Position numbers and translations under genes: made by a program | Notes under the pieces: model-generated | The model's database searches: none | Told to the model about the DNA's origin: nothing | The model's input: the letters and a program-made list of their open reading frames with translations, nothing else | DNA from: Microbulbifer sp. A4B17 | GTDB taxonomy: Bacteria; Pseudomonadota; Gammaproteobacteria; Pseudomonadales; Cellvibrionaceae | Assembly: GCF_003076275.1 (NCBI RefSeq) | Contig: NZ_CP029064.1 | Span: 4,869,501 to 4,933,500 of the forward strand | Direction of reading: 5' to 3' | Length of the DNA stretch: 64,000 nt | In this document: positions 38,318 to 47,483 of the stretch, piece by piece | How positions within the stretch are numbered: position 1 is the first letter of the stretch | Layout: each line of letters starts with the position of its first letter

Positions 38318-38785
38318 ATGCTGGAAAATTGTAAATCTGCGCGCGAGCGCTGGGGTGGCGTCAGTGAAATCATTGACCGCTGGCTACAGTCCCGACAAAT
38401 CCTGCTGGTGAGTTACTACCATCTATCAGAAAAAAAAGAGTTTAACGAAGGTGACTCGGAGACCGAGAACGGTGTGCGTCATCTTTGCCAGTTACTCGTA
38501 GACTACGTCTCTGCAGGACACTTTGAGGTATACGAACAGCTGATACTGGAAGGCCAGGCTTTTGACGATAAGCAGGGGCTGCAACAGGCGCGGGAACTCT
38601 ATCGGGATATTGATGTGACCACTGATGTCGCAGTCGATTTCAATGATAAGTACCAGGAAACCGACGATCTATCCAGCCTGAATCCGGATTTGTCACAGCT
38701 GGGGGAAGCATTGGAAACCCGCTTTAGTTCCGAAGATCGAATGATCGCACTTTTGCACACGGCCCATAAAAACCAGCTGGTCTAA
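38318..38785 (+). CDS. rsd: Regulator of sigma D (Rsd/AlgQ)
   Basis: Anti-sigma-70 protein that favours alternative sigma factors in stationary phase; AlgQ in Pseudomonas. 155 residues, beginning MLENCKSARERWGGVSEIIDRWLQ, the diagnostic N-terminus with the ERWGGVxxxIDRWL helix. The start ATG 38318 has AAGGA upstream; longer in-frame starts add an unrelated 32-residue stretch. Convergent with fkpA and separated from it by a strong terminator. Confidence 0.92.
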   Translation: MLENCKSARERWGGVSEIIDRWLQSRQILLVSYYHLSEKKEFNEGDSETENGVRHLCQLLVDYVSAGHFEVYEQLILEGQAFDDKQGLQQARELYRDIDVTTDVAVDFNDKYQETDDLSSLNPDLSQLGEALETRFSSEDRMIALLHTAHKNQLV

Positions 38786-38868
38786 AAAACTGAATTCATC
38801 ACTATAAAGGCGATGGGAAGCCAGCGCCTTTAATCGAATATTTTTGCTGTTGATTTTTCACCCTGAAA

Positions 38869-38897
38869 AATAAAGGCGCCCATTGGGCGCCTTTATT
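38869..38897. terminator. Bidirectional terminator between rsd and fkpA
   Basis: Perfect 13-bp stem (AATAAAGGCGCCC with its complement) and a three-base loop, A-rich on the left and T-rich on the right. Ends both convergent transcripts. Confidence 0.9.
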
Positions 38898-38919
38898 GAA
38901 TCCAAAAGAGTAAATTTAA

Positions 38920-39708
38920 TTACTCACTTTTGGGCTCTTCTTTTTTCTCTTCTTTTTTCTCGGCGCCATCTTCCTTGCCAACATTAGCTTTATGCAGCTC
39001 CACTTCAAAAATCAACGTTGCGTTAGGACCGATCTTACCGCCTGCACCACCCGGGCCATATGCCAGCTCGGAAGGAATGTAAAGCTCCCACTTGGAACCT
39101 TCTTTCATCAGTTGCAACGCTTCGGTCCAACCCTTGATAACACCATTAACCGGGAACTGAACCGGCTCCCCACGGGCGTAGGAACTATCAAATTCTTCAC
39201 CATTGATCAGGGTACCTTTGTAGTCCACCTCAACAGTGCTGTTTTCACTGGGCTTAGTGCCGGAACCTTCAGTAATCACTTTGTACTGCAGGCCAGAGTC
39301 TGTAGTAATAACGCCTTCTTTCTTGGCGTTCTCTTCGAGGAAAGTTTTACCTTCCTGCAGATTTTTGTCAGCGGTCTCTTTAAACTCTTTTTCCTGCTCG
39401 GCCAGCATCTCCTGCTGTTTCTTCTGCATTTGCTCCTGGAAGGCGGCAATAGTTTGCTGCTTTTCTTCATCAGACAAACGGGATTCACGACCGCTGGAAA
39501 CATCGTTGAGAGCCATCAACACCACTTGAGGATCCAGCTTCACATCTTGAGCCTCAAGGCGCTTAGCCATATCTTCGGCAATGATGTAGCTGACCTTCTT
39601 CTCCTGGGTGTCCAGGGAAACTTCTTTTTCCTGCTTAGATCCCTGTTCGTTACAGCCGGTCAGCGCCAGGCCAAGGGCAATTGCTGCAGCCAAAGGGTAT
39701 TTATTCAT
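38920..39708 (-). CDS. fkpA: FKBP-type peptidyl-prolyl isomerase, lipoprotein (FkpA/Mip-like)
   Basis: Envelope protein-folding factor. 262 residues from ATG 39708. A lipoprotein signal ends at Cys19 (LALTGC), then helical dimerisation region (about 35-130, Lys/Glu/Gln-rich), the FKBP domain (about 140-240: [22 protein letters not shown] and [23 protein letters not shown]) and a Lys/Glu tail. Located between rsd and algP, as in Pseudomonas. Confidence 0.93.
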   Translation of the reverse strand: MNKYPLAAAIALGLALTGCNEQGSKQEKEVSLDTQEKKVSYIIAEDMAKRLEAQDVKLDPQVVLMALNDVSSGRESRLSDEEKQQTIAAFQEQMQKKQQEMLAEQEKEFKETADKNLQEGKTFLEENAKKEGVITTDSGLQYKVITEGSGTKPSENSTVEVDYKGTLINGEEFDSSYARGEPVQFPVNGVIKGWTEALQLMKEGSKWELYIPSELAYGPGGAGGKIGPNATLIFEVELHKANVGKEDGAEKKEEKKEEPKSE

Positions 39709-40165
39709 GGGTGTTGTCTCTTTGTCCGTATTGCGTTGAATGATTCGCGCTTGACCCTGGGTCAATGCCTGCGGCGGCTTCTCAAGTAATCCTGATTACG
39801 GCCTTAGCCTCCAGGCGCACCTTTTCCGCCAGTCCGCTCAAGTCTAACCCAAGGCGACTGCAAGTGCATACCGATGACGCGCACACTGTGCAGGACACCA
39901 CATTCCCCCACAAGGTTCCAGAGACAAGCGAGAAAAAAATATCAGTACAGCACTGTTTTCACTGCTTACGGCATACATTTTTTTTAAAAACAGCGCTATT
40001 ATCGACCCGTCGCCGGTTATTGTTCCGGACTGTTTGATGTGCTTTTCAGTTTTGGAACAATTTACAGTGTTCAGATCCCCGATTTAAATATGTCGTTTTC
40101 ATATAGATCTGATCCGTACACTGTCCGGATGTTCCAATTGATAATAAACGTCAGGACATTTACTC
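39709..40165. other. Divergent promoter region between fkpA and the AlgP-like gene
   Basis: About 457 bases. The first 200 next to fkpA are of normal composition; the part near 39950-40165 is A/T-rich with T and A runs (39978-39993) and probably holds the rightward promoter. No reading frame here has a supportable start or family match, and no precise promoter is called. Confidence 0.45.
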
Positions 40166-41146
40166 ATGGCTGCCAAACAAAGAGCTGTCAATCCGGTCGC
40201 AGAACTGGAAGCACAAATTTCCAAGCTAACCATCAAGCTGGACAAAGCCCGCAACAAGAAAGTTACCGATACCGGCAAAAGTGTTTTAAAAGCCGGAAAA
40301 GCACTAACCTCTGCAAAAGATAAATTGGCCAAAGCTAAAGCCAAGCTTGTAGACGCTAGAACTGCAGCCAAGGCACGAAAGACAGCTGCAACCAAGAAAC
40401 GTGTTGAAACGGCCAAAGCCAATGTAGAAAAACACAACGAAGCTCTCCAGCAAGCCAAGGCTATACACGCCGAAGCAAAGAGTGCCGAGACTCAGGCAAA
40501 GGCCGAGTTGAAGGCTGCCGAGACAGTACGCAAGGCTGGGATGAAAGCAGAAAAGCTCTTAAACAAAACCAAACCGAAACCCCGTAAAGCGGCCAGCACC
40601 AAGAAAGCGGCAACTGCTAAGACCACCGCAGCCAAGAGCCGCACTAAAGCGAGTGCCGCAAGTGCTGCAAAAACCACAAAAAAGACCGCAGTAAAAAAAT
40701 CCACTGAAAAGAGAACCAGTGCCAAGAAGGCGCCGGCAAAAACCGCCACTGCCGCCAAAACTGTAAAGAAAGCACCTGCTAAGAAGGCTTCCTCAGCAGA
40801 GAAGAAAACCCCCGCAAAGAAAGCTCCTACGAAGAAGGCTGCTAGCGCTGAAAAGAAAACCCCGGCAAAAAAAGCTCCAGCTAAAACCGCTGCAGCCAAG
40901 AAGCCAGCGGCCAGCAAGCCCAACGCAGAAGCCAAGCCTGCAGTAGCAGCTGTAAAACCAAAAGCAGAAGCTCCGAAGATTGAGGCCACTAAGCCTGAGG
41001 CCACCCAAAAACCCAACGACGATTCAAAAGCAGTGGCCCAGGCCAAGCAGCAAAAGCCGGTGGAAACTCCGCCTGCTGCAGCGACGATTACTCCCAGTAC
41101 TCCCGCAAACAGCCTGTTTTCTTCGGAGCAACCTAGCGGCGAATAG
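40166..41146 (+). CDS. algP: AlgP-like histone-H1-like DNA-binding protein
   Basis: 326 residues. Residues about 1-130 are a long Lys/Ala-rich coiled coil (AELEAQISKLTIKLDKARNKK). Residues about 135-290 are low-complexity Lys-Ala-Pro repeats (KKAPAKK, AEKKTPAKKAP, repeated with changes) like eukaryotic histone H1 tails and AlgP/AlgR3 of Pseudomonas. AlgP acts as a chromatin-like regulator. Synteny with rsd and fkpA supports the name. The repeats at DNA level can expand or contract, so length may differ between strains. The last 40 residues are less basic. Confidence 0.85.
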   Translation: MAAKQRAVNPVAELEAQISKLTIKLDKARNKKVTDTGKSVLKAGKALTSAKDKLAKAKAKLVDARTAAKARKTAATKKRVETAKANVEKHNEALQQAKAIHAEAKSAETQAKAELKAAETVRKAGMKAEKLLNKTKPKPRKAASTKKAATAKTTAAKSRTKASAASAAKTTKKTAVKKSTEKRTSAKKAPAKTATAAKTVKKAPAKKASSAEKKTPAKKAPTKKAASAEKKTPAKKAPAKTAAAKKPAASKPNAEAKPAVAAVKPKAEAPKIEATKPEATQKPNDDSKAVAQAKQQKPVETPPAAATITPSTPANSLFSSEQPSGE

Positions 41147-41288
41147 TCCCAGGCAGCGGGGCTCGGAACAACCGATCCCGCTGTAATACTGACAACTTGG
41201 TTTTCGCTAATTGAACCTTGTGCTTTTCACGACTGTATAACTGGCGACATCAGAAAAGTACAGCAAGTCCAGTACGTATGGCAGCGGC

Positions 41289-41783
41289 TTAGCCTGCTGC
41301 CCCCCTGTGAGCCAAGTAGTTTTCGATCAGGCCCACCCAACGGGCCTGATCTTTTTGCAACAAGCCATACTGCTGGGATGCAAGCTCCAGCGCAGAGCGA
41401 TCCCCCGGCCAGTCCTCAGCATAAATTTTCCATAGGGCAGCCAACTGCATTTGTTCCAGTTTCAACTCATAGCGTTTACACAGTGCATAAGCCCTTTGAG
41501 TATGGGGACGCAAACGCCCCAGCCAACGACGCAGGTGTCTCACACTGCTAATCATTCGCCTGCGCGGTGCAATTCCTCGATCTGCAACTCTCCAACCCTC
41601 CTCACTGATCTCCTTGCCACAAACGGTTGTATAACTCGCCCACAACAGAAGACACACATCAGCGCCATTTCTGTCCTGGCAGTCGAGCAGGAATTGCTCG
41701 ACATCCTGATAGGCATAAAAGTCCAAGCTGAACTGCCAGAGGGGGTTTTCCTTGGGGGAAGATGGAGGTGAAGTATTTGTCAC
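41289..41783 (-). CDS. DUF2390 (TIGR02444 family) protein
   Basis: 164 residues, all helical, starting NPLWQFSLDFYAYQDVEQFLLDCQDRNGADVCLLLW, the recognisable start of the TIGR02444 family of gamma-proteobacteria. Function unknown. It is divergent from the ABC-F gene by about 108 bases, the same pairing as in Pseudomonas. Confidence 0.85.
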   Translation of the reverse strand: MTNTSPPSSPKENPLWQFSLDFYAYQDVEQFLLDCQDRNGADVCLLLWASYTTVCGKEISEEGWRVADRGIAPRRRMISSVRHLRRWLGRLRPHTQRAYALCKRYELKLEQMQLAALWKIYAEDWPGDRSALELASQQYGLLQKDQARWVGLIENYLAHRGAAG

Positions 41784-41891
41784 GTTAGAATCCCGACCCT
41801 TTGCTGATCGGCATAGTACCCCAGTCTCTGTGGAGTCCGGGTCTGTTCAATAGCCTAGCATTCATCGGCCTGTTCATAAGAGGTTTTTCCA

Positions 41892-43811
41892 GTGATCAAT
41901 TTACAAGGGGTTTCCCTGCACCGTGGTGAGCGCGACCTACTGGACAGCGCAGATTGCAGAATCTTCCCCGGCCACAAAGTGGGAATTATCGGTGCCAACG
42001 GCTGTGGCAAGTCAACTCTGTTCAAATTATTACTCGGTCAGCTGGAGACCGACGCCGGGCGGGTCGACCTGCCCAGTACCTGGCGTATCTCCCATATGGC
42101 CCAGGAGGTAGAAGCCAGCGAGCAGTCGGCCCTGGATTACGTTTTGGACGGCGATAGCGAGCTACGTCTTTTACAAAAGCAACTGGCGGAAGCCGAGGCC
42201 AGCAGTAATACCGACGGTCACAAGCTGGCGGAGCTGCACGAGCGCATGGCCAGCATCGACGGCTACAGTGGCCCAGCACGCGCCGCACAGCTCCTCGATG
42301 GACTGGGCTTCTCCCATGCAGAACAACAGCGCCCCGTGCGCAGCTTTTCCGGTGGCTGGCGTATTCGTCTCAACCTCGGCCGCGCTCTGATGTGCCCTGC
42401 AGATCTTATGTTATTGGATGAGCCCACCAACCACTTGGACCTGGATGCCACCCTTTGGCTGGAGCAGTGGCTGCAACGCTTTCCCGGCACCCTGCTGATT
42501 ATTTCCCACGACCGGGATTTCTTGGATGCGGTAGTCGACGGCATTGTCAGCTTTGAACAGCAAAAACTGGTCTTGTACAGTGGCAACTACAGTGCCTTCG
42601 AGCGCGCCCGTGCCGAGCGCCTGGCCCAGCAACAAATACAGTTTGAAAAGCAGCAGGCTGAACGCGCGCATATGGAAGATTTTGTGCGACGCTTTCGCGC
42701 CAAGGCGAGCAAGGCCAAGCAGGCACAGAGCCGTCTGAAAGCCCTGGACCGAATGGCTCTGATAGCCCCGGCCCATGTGGACTCTCCCTTTCACTTTACT
42801 TTGCCGTCCTCAGATAAAACCTCTAATCCGTTAATCGACCTGCGCGAGGCAGATATCGGCTATACCGACAGGGTGGTGGTGAAGGATGTCCAGCTGGGCA
42901 TTCAACCGGGGCGCCGTATCGGCTTGCTCGGGCCAAATGGTGCGGGCAAATCCTCCCTGATCAAAACCCTGGCCGGCACACTGGCGCCCCTCAGCGGGGA
43001 ACGTCAATGTGGCGAGCATCTGGCCATCGGCTATTTTGCCCAGCACCAACTGGAGGCACTGGACAGTAACGGCTCACCCTTACTGCACCTGCAAAGATTG
43101 AGCCCGGATGCCTCGGAACAATCACTTCGGGATTTTCTCGGCGGCTACGGTTTTATCGGCGACCGGGTATTCGAAATAGTAGGCGGCTTCTCCGGGGGCG
43201 AAAAAGCCCGCTTGGCCCTGGCGCTGCTGGCCTGGCAAAAGCCCAACCTGTTACTTCTCGACGAGCCGACAAACCACTTGGATTTGGAAATGCGCCACGC
43301 CCTGACCCTGGCATTGGCAGAATTTCCCGGCGCCGTCATATTGGTTTCCCACGATCGCCACTTACTGGCCAATACCGCCGACGAATTTATCCTGGTAGCC
43401 GATGGCCGGGCCGAACCCTATAGTGGCGATCTGGACGACTACAAACAGTGGCTGCTCGGTTTTAACCGGGATAAGAAACGCAAGGAGGAAAAGTCTTCTA
43501 CGGTTTCTGGCTCTGAAGAAAAAGCCCCAGAGGATAAGAAAACCCAAAGACGCGCCGCCGCCGCACTGCGCGAGCAACTGAAGCCCCTGACCAACAAGCT
43601 CAAGAATATAGAGCGACAGATGGCTGCGGCAGAAAAGGCATTGGCTGCGGTACAGGAAAAACTTGCCGATGAGGCACTTTACAGTGGCGGCCAGCAGGAA
43701 GAAATAGCACGACTTAACAGGCAGCAATCGGAGCAGCAGGAGTTAATGGAAGAACTGGAAATGGACTGGCTGGAGATTTCTGAAACGTTGGAGGATATTC
43801 GCAGCGAGTAA
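41892..43811 (+). CDS. yheS: ABC-F family ATPase (YheS-like)
   Basis: Cytosolic twin-ATPase protein of 639 residues, without membrane domains. First cassette: Walker A GANGCGKST and signature FSGGWRIRLNLGRAL; second: Walker A GPNGAGKSS and signature FSGGEKARLALALL; both have DEPTNHLDL. The linker between cassettes is rich in Lys and Arg, and the C-terminus (about 530-639) is a coiled coil. ABC-F proteins act on ribosomes; the YheS group is intrinsic rather than an antibiotic-resistance factor, and no resistance role is claimed. Confidence 0.94.
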   Translation: MINLQGVSLHRGERDLLDSADCRIFPGHKVGIIGANGCGKSTLFKLLLGQLETDAGRVDLPSTWRISHMAQEVEASEQSALDYVLDGDSELRLLQKQLAEAEASSNTDGHKLAELHERMASIDGYSGPARAAQLLDGLGFSHAEQQRPVRSFSGGWRIRLNLGRALMCPADLMLLDEPTNHLDLDATLWLEQWLQRFPGTLLIISHDRDFLDAVVDGIVSFEQQKLVLYSGNYSAFERARAERLAQQQIQFEKQQAERAHMEDFVRRFRAKASKAKQAQSRLKALDRMALIAPAHVDSPFHFTLPSSDKTSNPLIDLREADIGYTDRVVVKDVQLGIQPGRRIGLLGPNGAGKSSLIKTLAGTLAPLSGERQCGEHLAIGYFAQHQLEALDSNGSPLLHLQRLSPDASEQSLRDFLGGYGFIGDRVFEIVGGFSGGEKARLALALLAWQKPNLLLLDEPTNHLDLEMRHALTLALAEFPGAVILVSHDRHLLANTADEFILVADGRAEPYSGDLDDYKQWLLGFNRDKKRKEEKSSTVSGSEEKAPEDKKTQRRAAAALREQLKPLTNKLKNIERQMAAAEKALAAVQEKLADEALYSGGQQEEIARLNRQQSEQQELMEELEMDWLEISETLEDIRSE

Positions 43812-43845
43812 CTTTATGGAGTACCACCCAACATAAAGCATTCAG

Positions 43846-43874
43846 GTGGGCGGTAGAGCTTTTCGGCCGCCCAC
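43846..43874. other. GC hairpin between convergent genes
   Basis: Perfect GTGGGCGG/CCGCCCAC stem with a 13-base loop in the 87-base gap between the ABC-F gene and the OmpA-like gene. No strong T tract, so termination is possible but unproven. Confidence 0.45.
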
Positions 43875-43898
43875 TGAAAAACTCGGTTCGTTTACCCT

Positions 43899-44837
43899 TT
43901 AACGAATACAACCGTATTCATCCACCGCAATACCAATCGGTGTATTTGGACATTGATCTATATAACTGGGCACCCCATCAAAGTCCGTATCCAACGGGCA
44001 GCCATCTAGCTGCACATCAATTCCCACAGGGGTTTGCGGGCATTGATCAGTGGCATCGATAATGCCATCCGCATCTTCGTCATACCAAAAATCCGGATAT
44101 TCAAGCCATTGATAGCCAACCGCCAAACTGGCGAAGCCATCAACACCTCCCTCTTCGACCCCTTGGAAAACCCGAAAATCTGCCCGAGCCTGCCAGCGTG
44201 GACCAAGGTGATATTTAATCCCTATTCCCGCATTCACCATAGTTTGCCGGTCGTGCCAATCGCAGTGGTAGGGCGGATAGGGGTAATAGTGGCCGTCTGG
44301 GCGATCTTCAGGAACATAGAACTTCTTACGGCAATCCCAAGGGTAGGGATAATATGGGTCGTAAGGATTATCAGGGTCGTAAGTATAATCTGGGTCATCC
44401 GGATGCCAGTGTTTTTTGCGGTAGCGCCGATCGTAATTTATACGTAATTCGCCCAGGCCGAATGCGACATAAGGTTGCCAACAAAAGTTACCGCAGAACT
44501 GCCCACCAAACTGATACAGCAAATCTAAGCGGTAGTTATATACATCTACCTTCTCAGGGGTATCTGCAACACTCACAACGAAATAATCAACCACTCCCTC
44601 CATCGCCCAGTGATTCGTCATATTGAAACCAAAGCCAGCACCGACACCTGAAGTGTTCCGCATTTCAAAACCGCGAAATGGTGTGCCTTGTAGACGGTCG
44701 CCATCAAACCAGTGCTTACCGCCATTGACATAGAGGTTCAAGGTTCCAACAAAGTCGGCTCGGGCTTCATAACCGATAAATATTGAGAAAGGCAAAAGAC
44801 CAATAAACATTGAAAGCAGAGCGCGACGCTTTCTCAT
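43899..44837 (-). CDS. OmpA-like beta-barrel ending in thrombospondin type 3 repeats
   Basis: About 312 residues from ATG 44837; a longer start up to 44897 (TTG) would add 20 residues. Signal peptide (MRKRRALLSMFIG to ARA), then an eight-strand-barrel-like region (GVGAGFGFNMTNHWAMEGVVDYF, GIGIKYHLGPRWQARADFRVF). A Tyr/Pro/Asp-rich insert with four Cys in the flanking area (residues about 155-210) forms one loop. Two calcium-binding TSP3 repeats (DEDADGIIDATDQCP, DTDFDGVPSYIDQCP) follow, and the protein stops just after the second. The peptidoglycan-binding domain normally found next in OmpA proteins is absent. An outer-membrane location is inferred. Confidence 0.75.
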   Translation of the reverse strand: MRKRRALLSMFIGLLPFSIFIGYEARADFVGTLNLYVNGGKHWFDGDRLQGTPFRGFEMRNTSGVGAGFGFNMTNHWAMEGVVDYFVVSVADTPEKVDVYNYRLDLLYQFGGQFCGNFCWQPYVAFGLGELRINYDRRYRKKHWHPDDPDYTYDPDNPYDPYYPYPWDCRKKFYVPEDRPDGHYYPYPPYHCDWHDRQTMVNAGIGIKYHLGPRWQARADFRVFQGVEEGGVDGFASLAVGYQWLEYPDFWYDEDADGIIDATDQCPQTPVGIDVQLDGCPLDTDFDGVPSYIDQCPNTPIGIAVDEYGCIR

Positions 44838-45041
44838 CAGAAACACCGAAATTCCTTTTCTAATCAGCCCCCCAATTTTTATTAACATCAACTTCAAGAA
44901 ATTAAAATTCTATCGATTTTATTTTCGTGGCTTTTCCTGAATTTATCGTTGAATTTGTTTTTTAATTACACTTTCACAGCGGTATTAGAATCATAGACTG
45001 CTAAAAGGAAAGAATAGTAATAAAGACAGAAGAGATAACCC

Positions 45042-46052
45042 GTGCTGGCGCCCAATATTGATAGCTATGTAAGGAACTTAGTTCATCCGGAGAATATACA
45101 AACCACCTGCTATGTACCCAAAAGCATCCGCGAGTACGCGCATGAGTTTCAAAATAATTCCAGTAGCCAAAGCAGTTGACACCACAAGCGCAGTAATGAC
45201 GGGTTAACCCGGATTGATCAACTAGTTGTCCAGGCACTACAAACTCAGTCAGATGACTATGGGGGAATTACGCGCGTAGCCAAAACCCTGGTAGAAAACC
45301 TGTATGCCTGGCTTACTGGCTTTGATCCCTCCAATCCCACCAAGCAACTGAACCCAAAGGGAATATCGCGCCGCAAGAACGCAATCTTAGCTCTGCTGGA
45401 TGGCGCCTACTGCTGGTACCGCCAAGCCAGTAAGGCCTTCAACTCTGAGAGGTGAGCGATATCCTATATCGAGAATCAAATAGATGTACCCTTTTCACTC
45501 TTTAACTATCGCTTTAGCCACAGCGGGTTTAATCTTCACACCGTCACCACACTCCTCTATCGGGGTGACACCCGCTCTCCACAGGTGTTGCGTCAAGCCG
45601 GGGGGGTCTTCCCTTGGATGAATCAAAACGGCCGATTTGATCCCCACCTGGGCACTGGTGCTTCCAAGCAGGTTATTTCAACGACGACCAATTTACAGAA
45701 AGTGGTGGATTTTGCCTGGCACGACAAGGTCTATTGCCCCGTCAAGTTTCACTACATACACGATACAGATGATGGAGATTTAGCGGTTACTGGCTTCATC
45801 TATGAAATCGATAAAAGAAACCACCAGTGTGTGGAAGTTGCCTCAGTTCCCCAGAGGCGTGAAGCGGCATTTATGGCAATACCCAATCAATATATTCGCC
45901 GTTTCCGCATGCGTTACTACGCAGGTAAACAAAGCACAATCGAGTTGTCAGACTGGATGAATTACGACGACAACACCATCCGTAACCTGAATGTTTTTGA
46001 GGACAAACGCCGCTGTGAAGCTGCCAGGAAAAACTGGAATACAGTTTTTTAA
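45042..46052 (+). pseudogene. ADP-ribosyltransferase toxin gene interrupted by two in-frame TGA codons
   Basis: From GTG 45042 to TAA 46050-46052 one frame of 336 codons is open except for TGA at 45177-45179 (codon 46) and 45453-45455 (codon 138). No usable in-frame start lies between them, or before the key arginine. The C-terminal half has cholera/pertussis-type motifs: LYRGDTRSP with Arg174, a GGVFP turn, ISTTTN with Ser213, GFIYEID, and Glu274 in RREAAF followed by IPNQYIRRFRMRYY. The usual Gln/Glu two residues before the catalytic Glu is Arg here. No secretion signal is visible, so a delivered effector is possible. The simplest reading is a decayed toxin; the 155-residue downstream open part (45585-46052) lacks the Arg motif. 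Confidence 0.75.
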
Positions 46053-46072
46053 CTGGGGCCTTGGCTTATTGT

Positions 46073-46105
46073 TGTCCATTGGTGCTGCTATAGCACCAAT
46101 GGACA
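46073..46105 (+). other. Perfect 14-bp inverted repeat after the toxin gene
   Basis: TGTCCATTGGTGCT and its exact complement with a five-base loop lie 21 bases past the TAA. It has the strength of a terminator stem but no T tract follows. It could end the toxin transcript or mark the edge of the inserted segment before trmB. Confidence 0.5.
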
Positions 46106-46124
46106 TCGTCGACGTCAGTATGAG

Positions 46125-46913
46125 TTATTCGCCCTTTGACTCTTCTGCGGGATGAGTATCATCGTCTGAAGTGCTAAGCGGCTGAGCCTCACCTGGCAAC
46201 CGGCTGTATACCAGGTCCCAAACACCGTGTCCCAATCTCTGCCCCCGACGTTCAAACTTGGTCTCTGGGCGCCACTCTGGCCGGGCAACGTAATCACCAT
46301 CACTGGAGGTATTTTCTAACAGGTTTTCCCCCTGCAATACTTCCAGCATATGCTCGGCGTAATTTTCCCAATCTGTCGCCATATGCACAAGACCGCCAGT
46401 TTTTAACTTGCTGCAAATCAGGCGAACAAATTCCGGCTGCACTATCCGGCGCTTGTGGTGCTTCTTCTTGTGCCAGGGGTCAGGGAAGTACAGCTGGAAA
46501 CGATCCAGGCTTCCATCGGCAATACAATCATTTAGGACATCGACCGCATCGGCCATATAAACACGCAGGTTTCTGATACCTGCCTTGCCGACATTATTGA
46601 TCAACCGGCCAACGCCCGGTGGGTGTACTTCAATACCAATAAAATCCTTATCTGGCTCGGCTTCAGCCATGGCCAGCAGGGAATCCCCCATACCGAAACC
46701 GATCTCTAACGCCAGTGGCGCCGCCTCGCGGCCAAAGACCTGTTGGCGATCCAGAGGCCCATCAAATAGGGAGAGCCCATACTGCCCCCAATAATTGTCA
46801 AAGGCATTGCGCTGCCCCTCTGTCATTCGCCCCGCGCGAATCACATAGCTGCGGATAGATTTCTTCTTAAATTCTGTGCGGTAGGGAAAATCTTCCGCAG
46901 ATTCGTCTTGCAT
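46125..46913 (-). CDS. trmB: tRNA (guanine-N7-)-methyltransferase
   Basis: Methylates G46 in the variable loop of tRNAs. 262 residues: SAM loop [15 protein letters not shown], then [11 protein letters not shown], and the [21 protein letters not shown] motif that is diagnostic for TrmB. The N-terminal 30 residues and an acidic C-terminal tail ([14 protein letters not shown]) are less conserved. Leftward, upstream of the accessory segment. Confidence 0.95.
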   Translation of the reverse strand: MQDESAEDFPYRTEFKKKSIRSYVIRAGRMTEGQRNAFDNYWGQYGLSLFDGPLDRQQVFGREAAPLALEIGFGMGDSLLAMAEAEPDKDFIGIEVHPPGVGRLINNVGKAGIRNLRVYMADAVDVLNDCIADGSLDRFQLYFPDPWHKKKHHKRRIVQPEFVRLICSKLKTGGLVHMATDWENYAEHMLEVLQGENLLENTSSDGDYVARPEWRPETKFERRGQRLGHGVWDLVYSRLPGEAQPLSTSDDDTHPAEESKGE

Positions 46914-46997
46914 TGTTCGCGACCTCTTATGCGAAACGGTTTATATCTTGATGTTCTGTTCGGGCTCGGTATCAGAGTGTAAGCCCAGTAAAAGTGG

Positions 46998-47375
46998 CTA
47001 CTTAGAGAAATTAAATGCGGCAAAAAACAGGACTACCCAACCGGCAATCATCATCAACCCGCCGAGAGGGGTGATTGGACCTAACCATCGGGGGCCTCCT
47101 AGTGCCAGGGCATAGAGACTGCCGGAGAAGAAGATAATGCCGAGAGTAAAAAGAGCACCGCTCAGGGTCAGCGATAAACGGTTTCCCCAATTTTGCATTA
47201 GTAGAACCACACCAAACAGCGCCAGGACATGGATCATCTGGTACTGGACTCCGGTTTTATAGGCCTCTAACAGGTTCTCTGCCACCTTACCGCGCAGGCC
47301 GTGAGCCCCAAACGCCCCCAGAGCCACGCCACTGGCGCCAAAGAGTGCACACAACAGCAGATAGAGTTTTGCCAT
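46998..47375 (-). CDS. DUF423 membrane protein (YgdD-like)
   Basis: 125 residues with four hydrophobic helices and the family motif ALGAFGAHGL near the N-terminus, followed by YQMIHVLALF and GSLYALAL. Widespread small inner-membrane protein of unknown function. It lies between rpoH and trmB on the same strand. Confidence 0.88.
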   Translation of the reverse strand: MAKLYLLLCALFGASGVALGAFGAHGLRGKVAENLLEAYKTGVQYQMIHVLALFGVVLLMQNWGNRLSLTLSGALFTLGIIFFSGSLYALALGGPRWLGPITPLGGLMMIAGWVVLFFAAFNFSK

Positions 47376-47435
47376 TACCTTCCCTTTTTGTTTTACCCAG
47401 TAGTGACAGGTATGTCTGTAACAGGCGGGACAAAA

Positions 47436-47459
47436 AAAACCGCGCTACTGCGCGGTTTT
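47436..47459 (-). terminator. Terminator of rpoH
   Basis: Stem AAAACCGCGC/GCGCGGTTTT with a TACT loop; read leftward it ends in a run of T residues. It lies 25 bases past the rpoH stop codon and separates rpoH from the DUF423 gene. Confidence 0.9.
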
Positions 47460-47483
47460 CTACCCGTGTACCAGAACGCCGAT

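Noticed and set aside
40492..41046. Ala/Phe/Val-rich membrane-like open frame opposite the AlgP-like gene
   Set aside because: It arises from reading Lys/Ala/Pro repeats backwards; low complexity mimics a membrane protein.
45001..45237. 78-codon open frame on the minus strand over the start of the toxin gene
   Set aside because: No family likeness and no ribosome-binding site; the plus-strand frame here continues into the ART motifs and explains the region better.
45177..45455. TGA codons read as selenocysteine
   Set aside because: No SECIS-like hairpin was recognised just after either TGA, and the ART family has no selenocysteine; nonsense mutation is the simpler reading.
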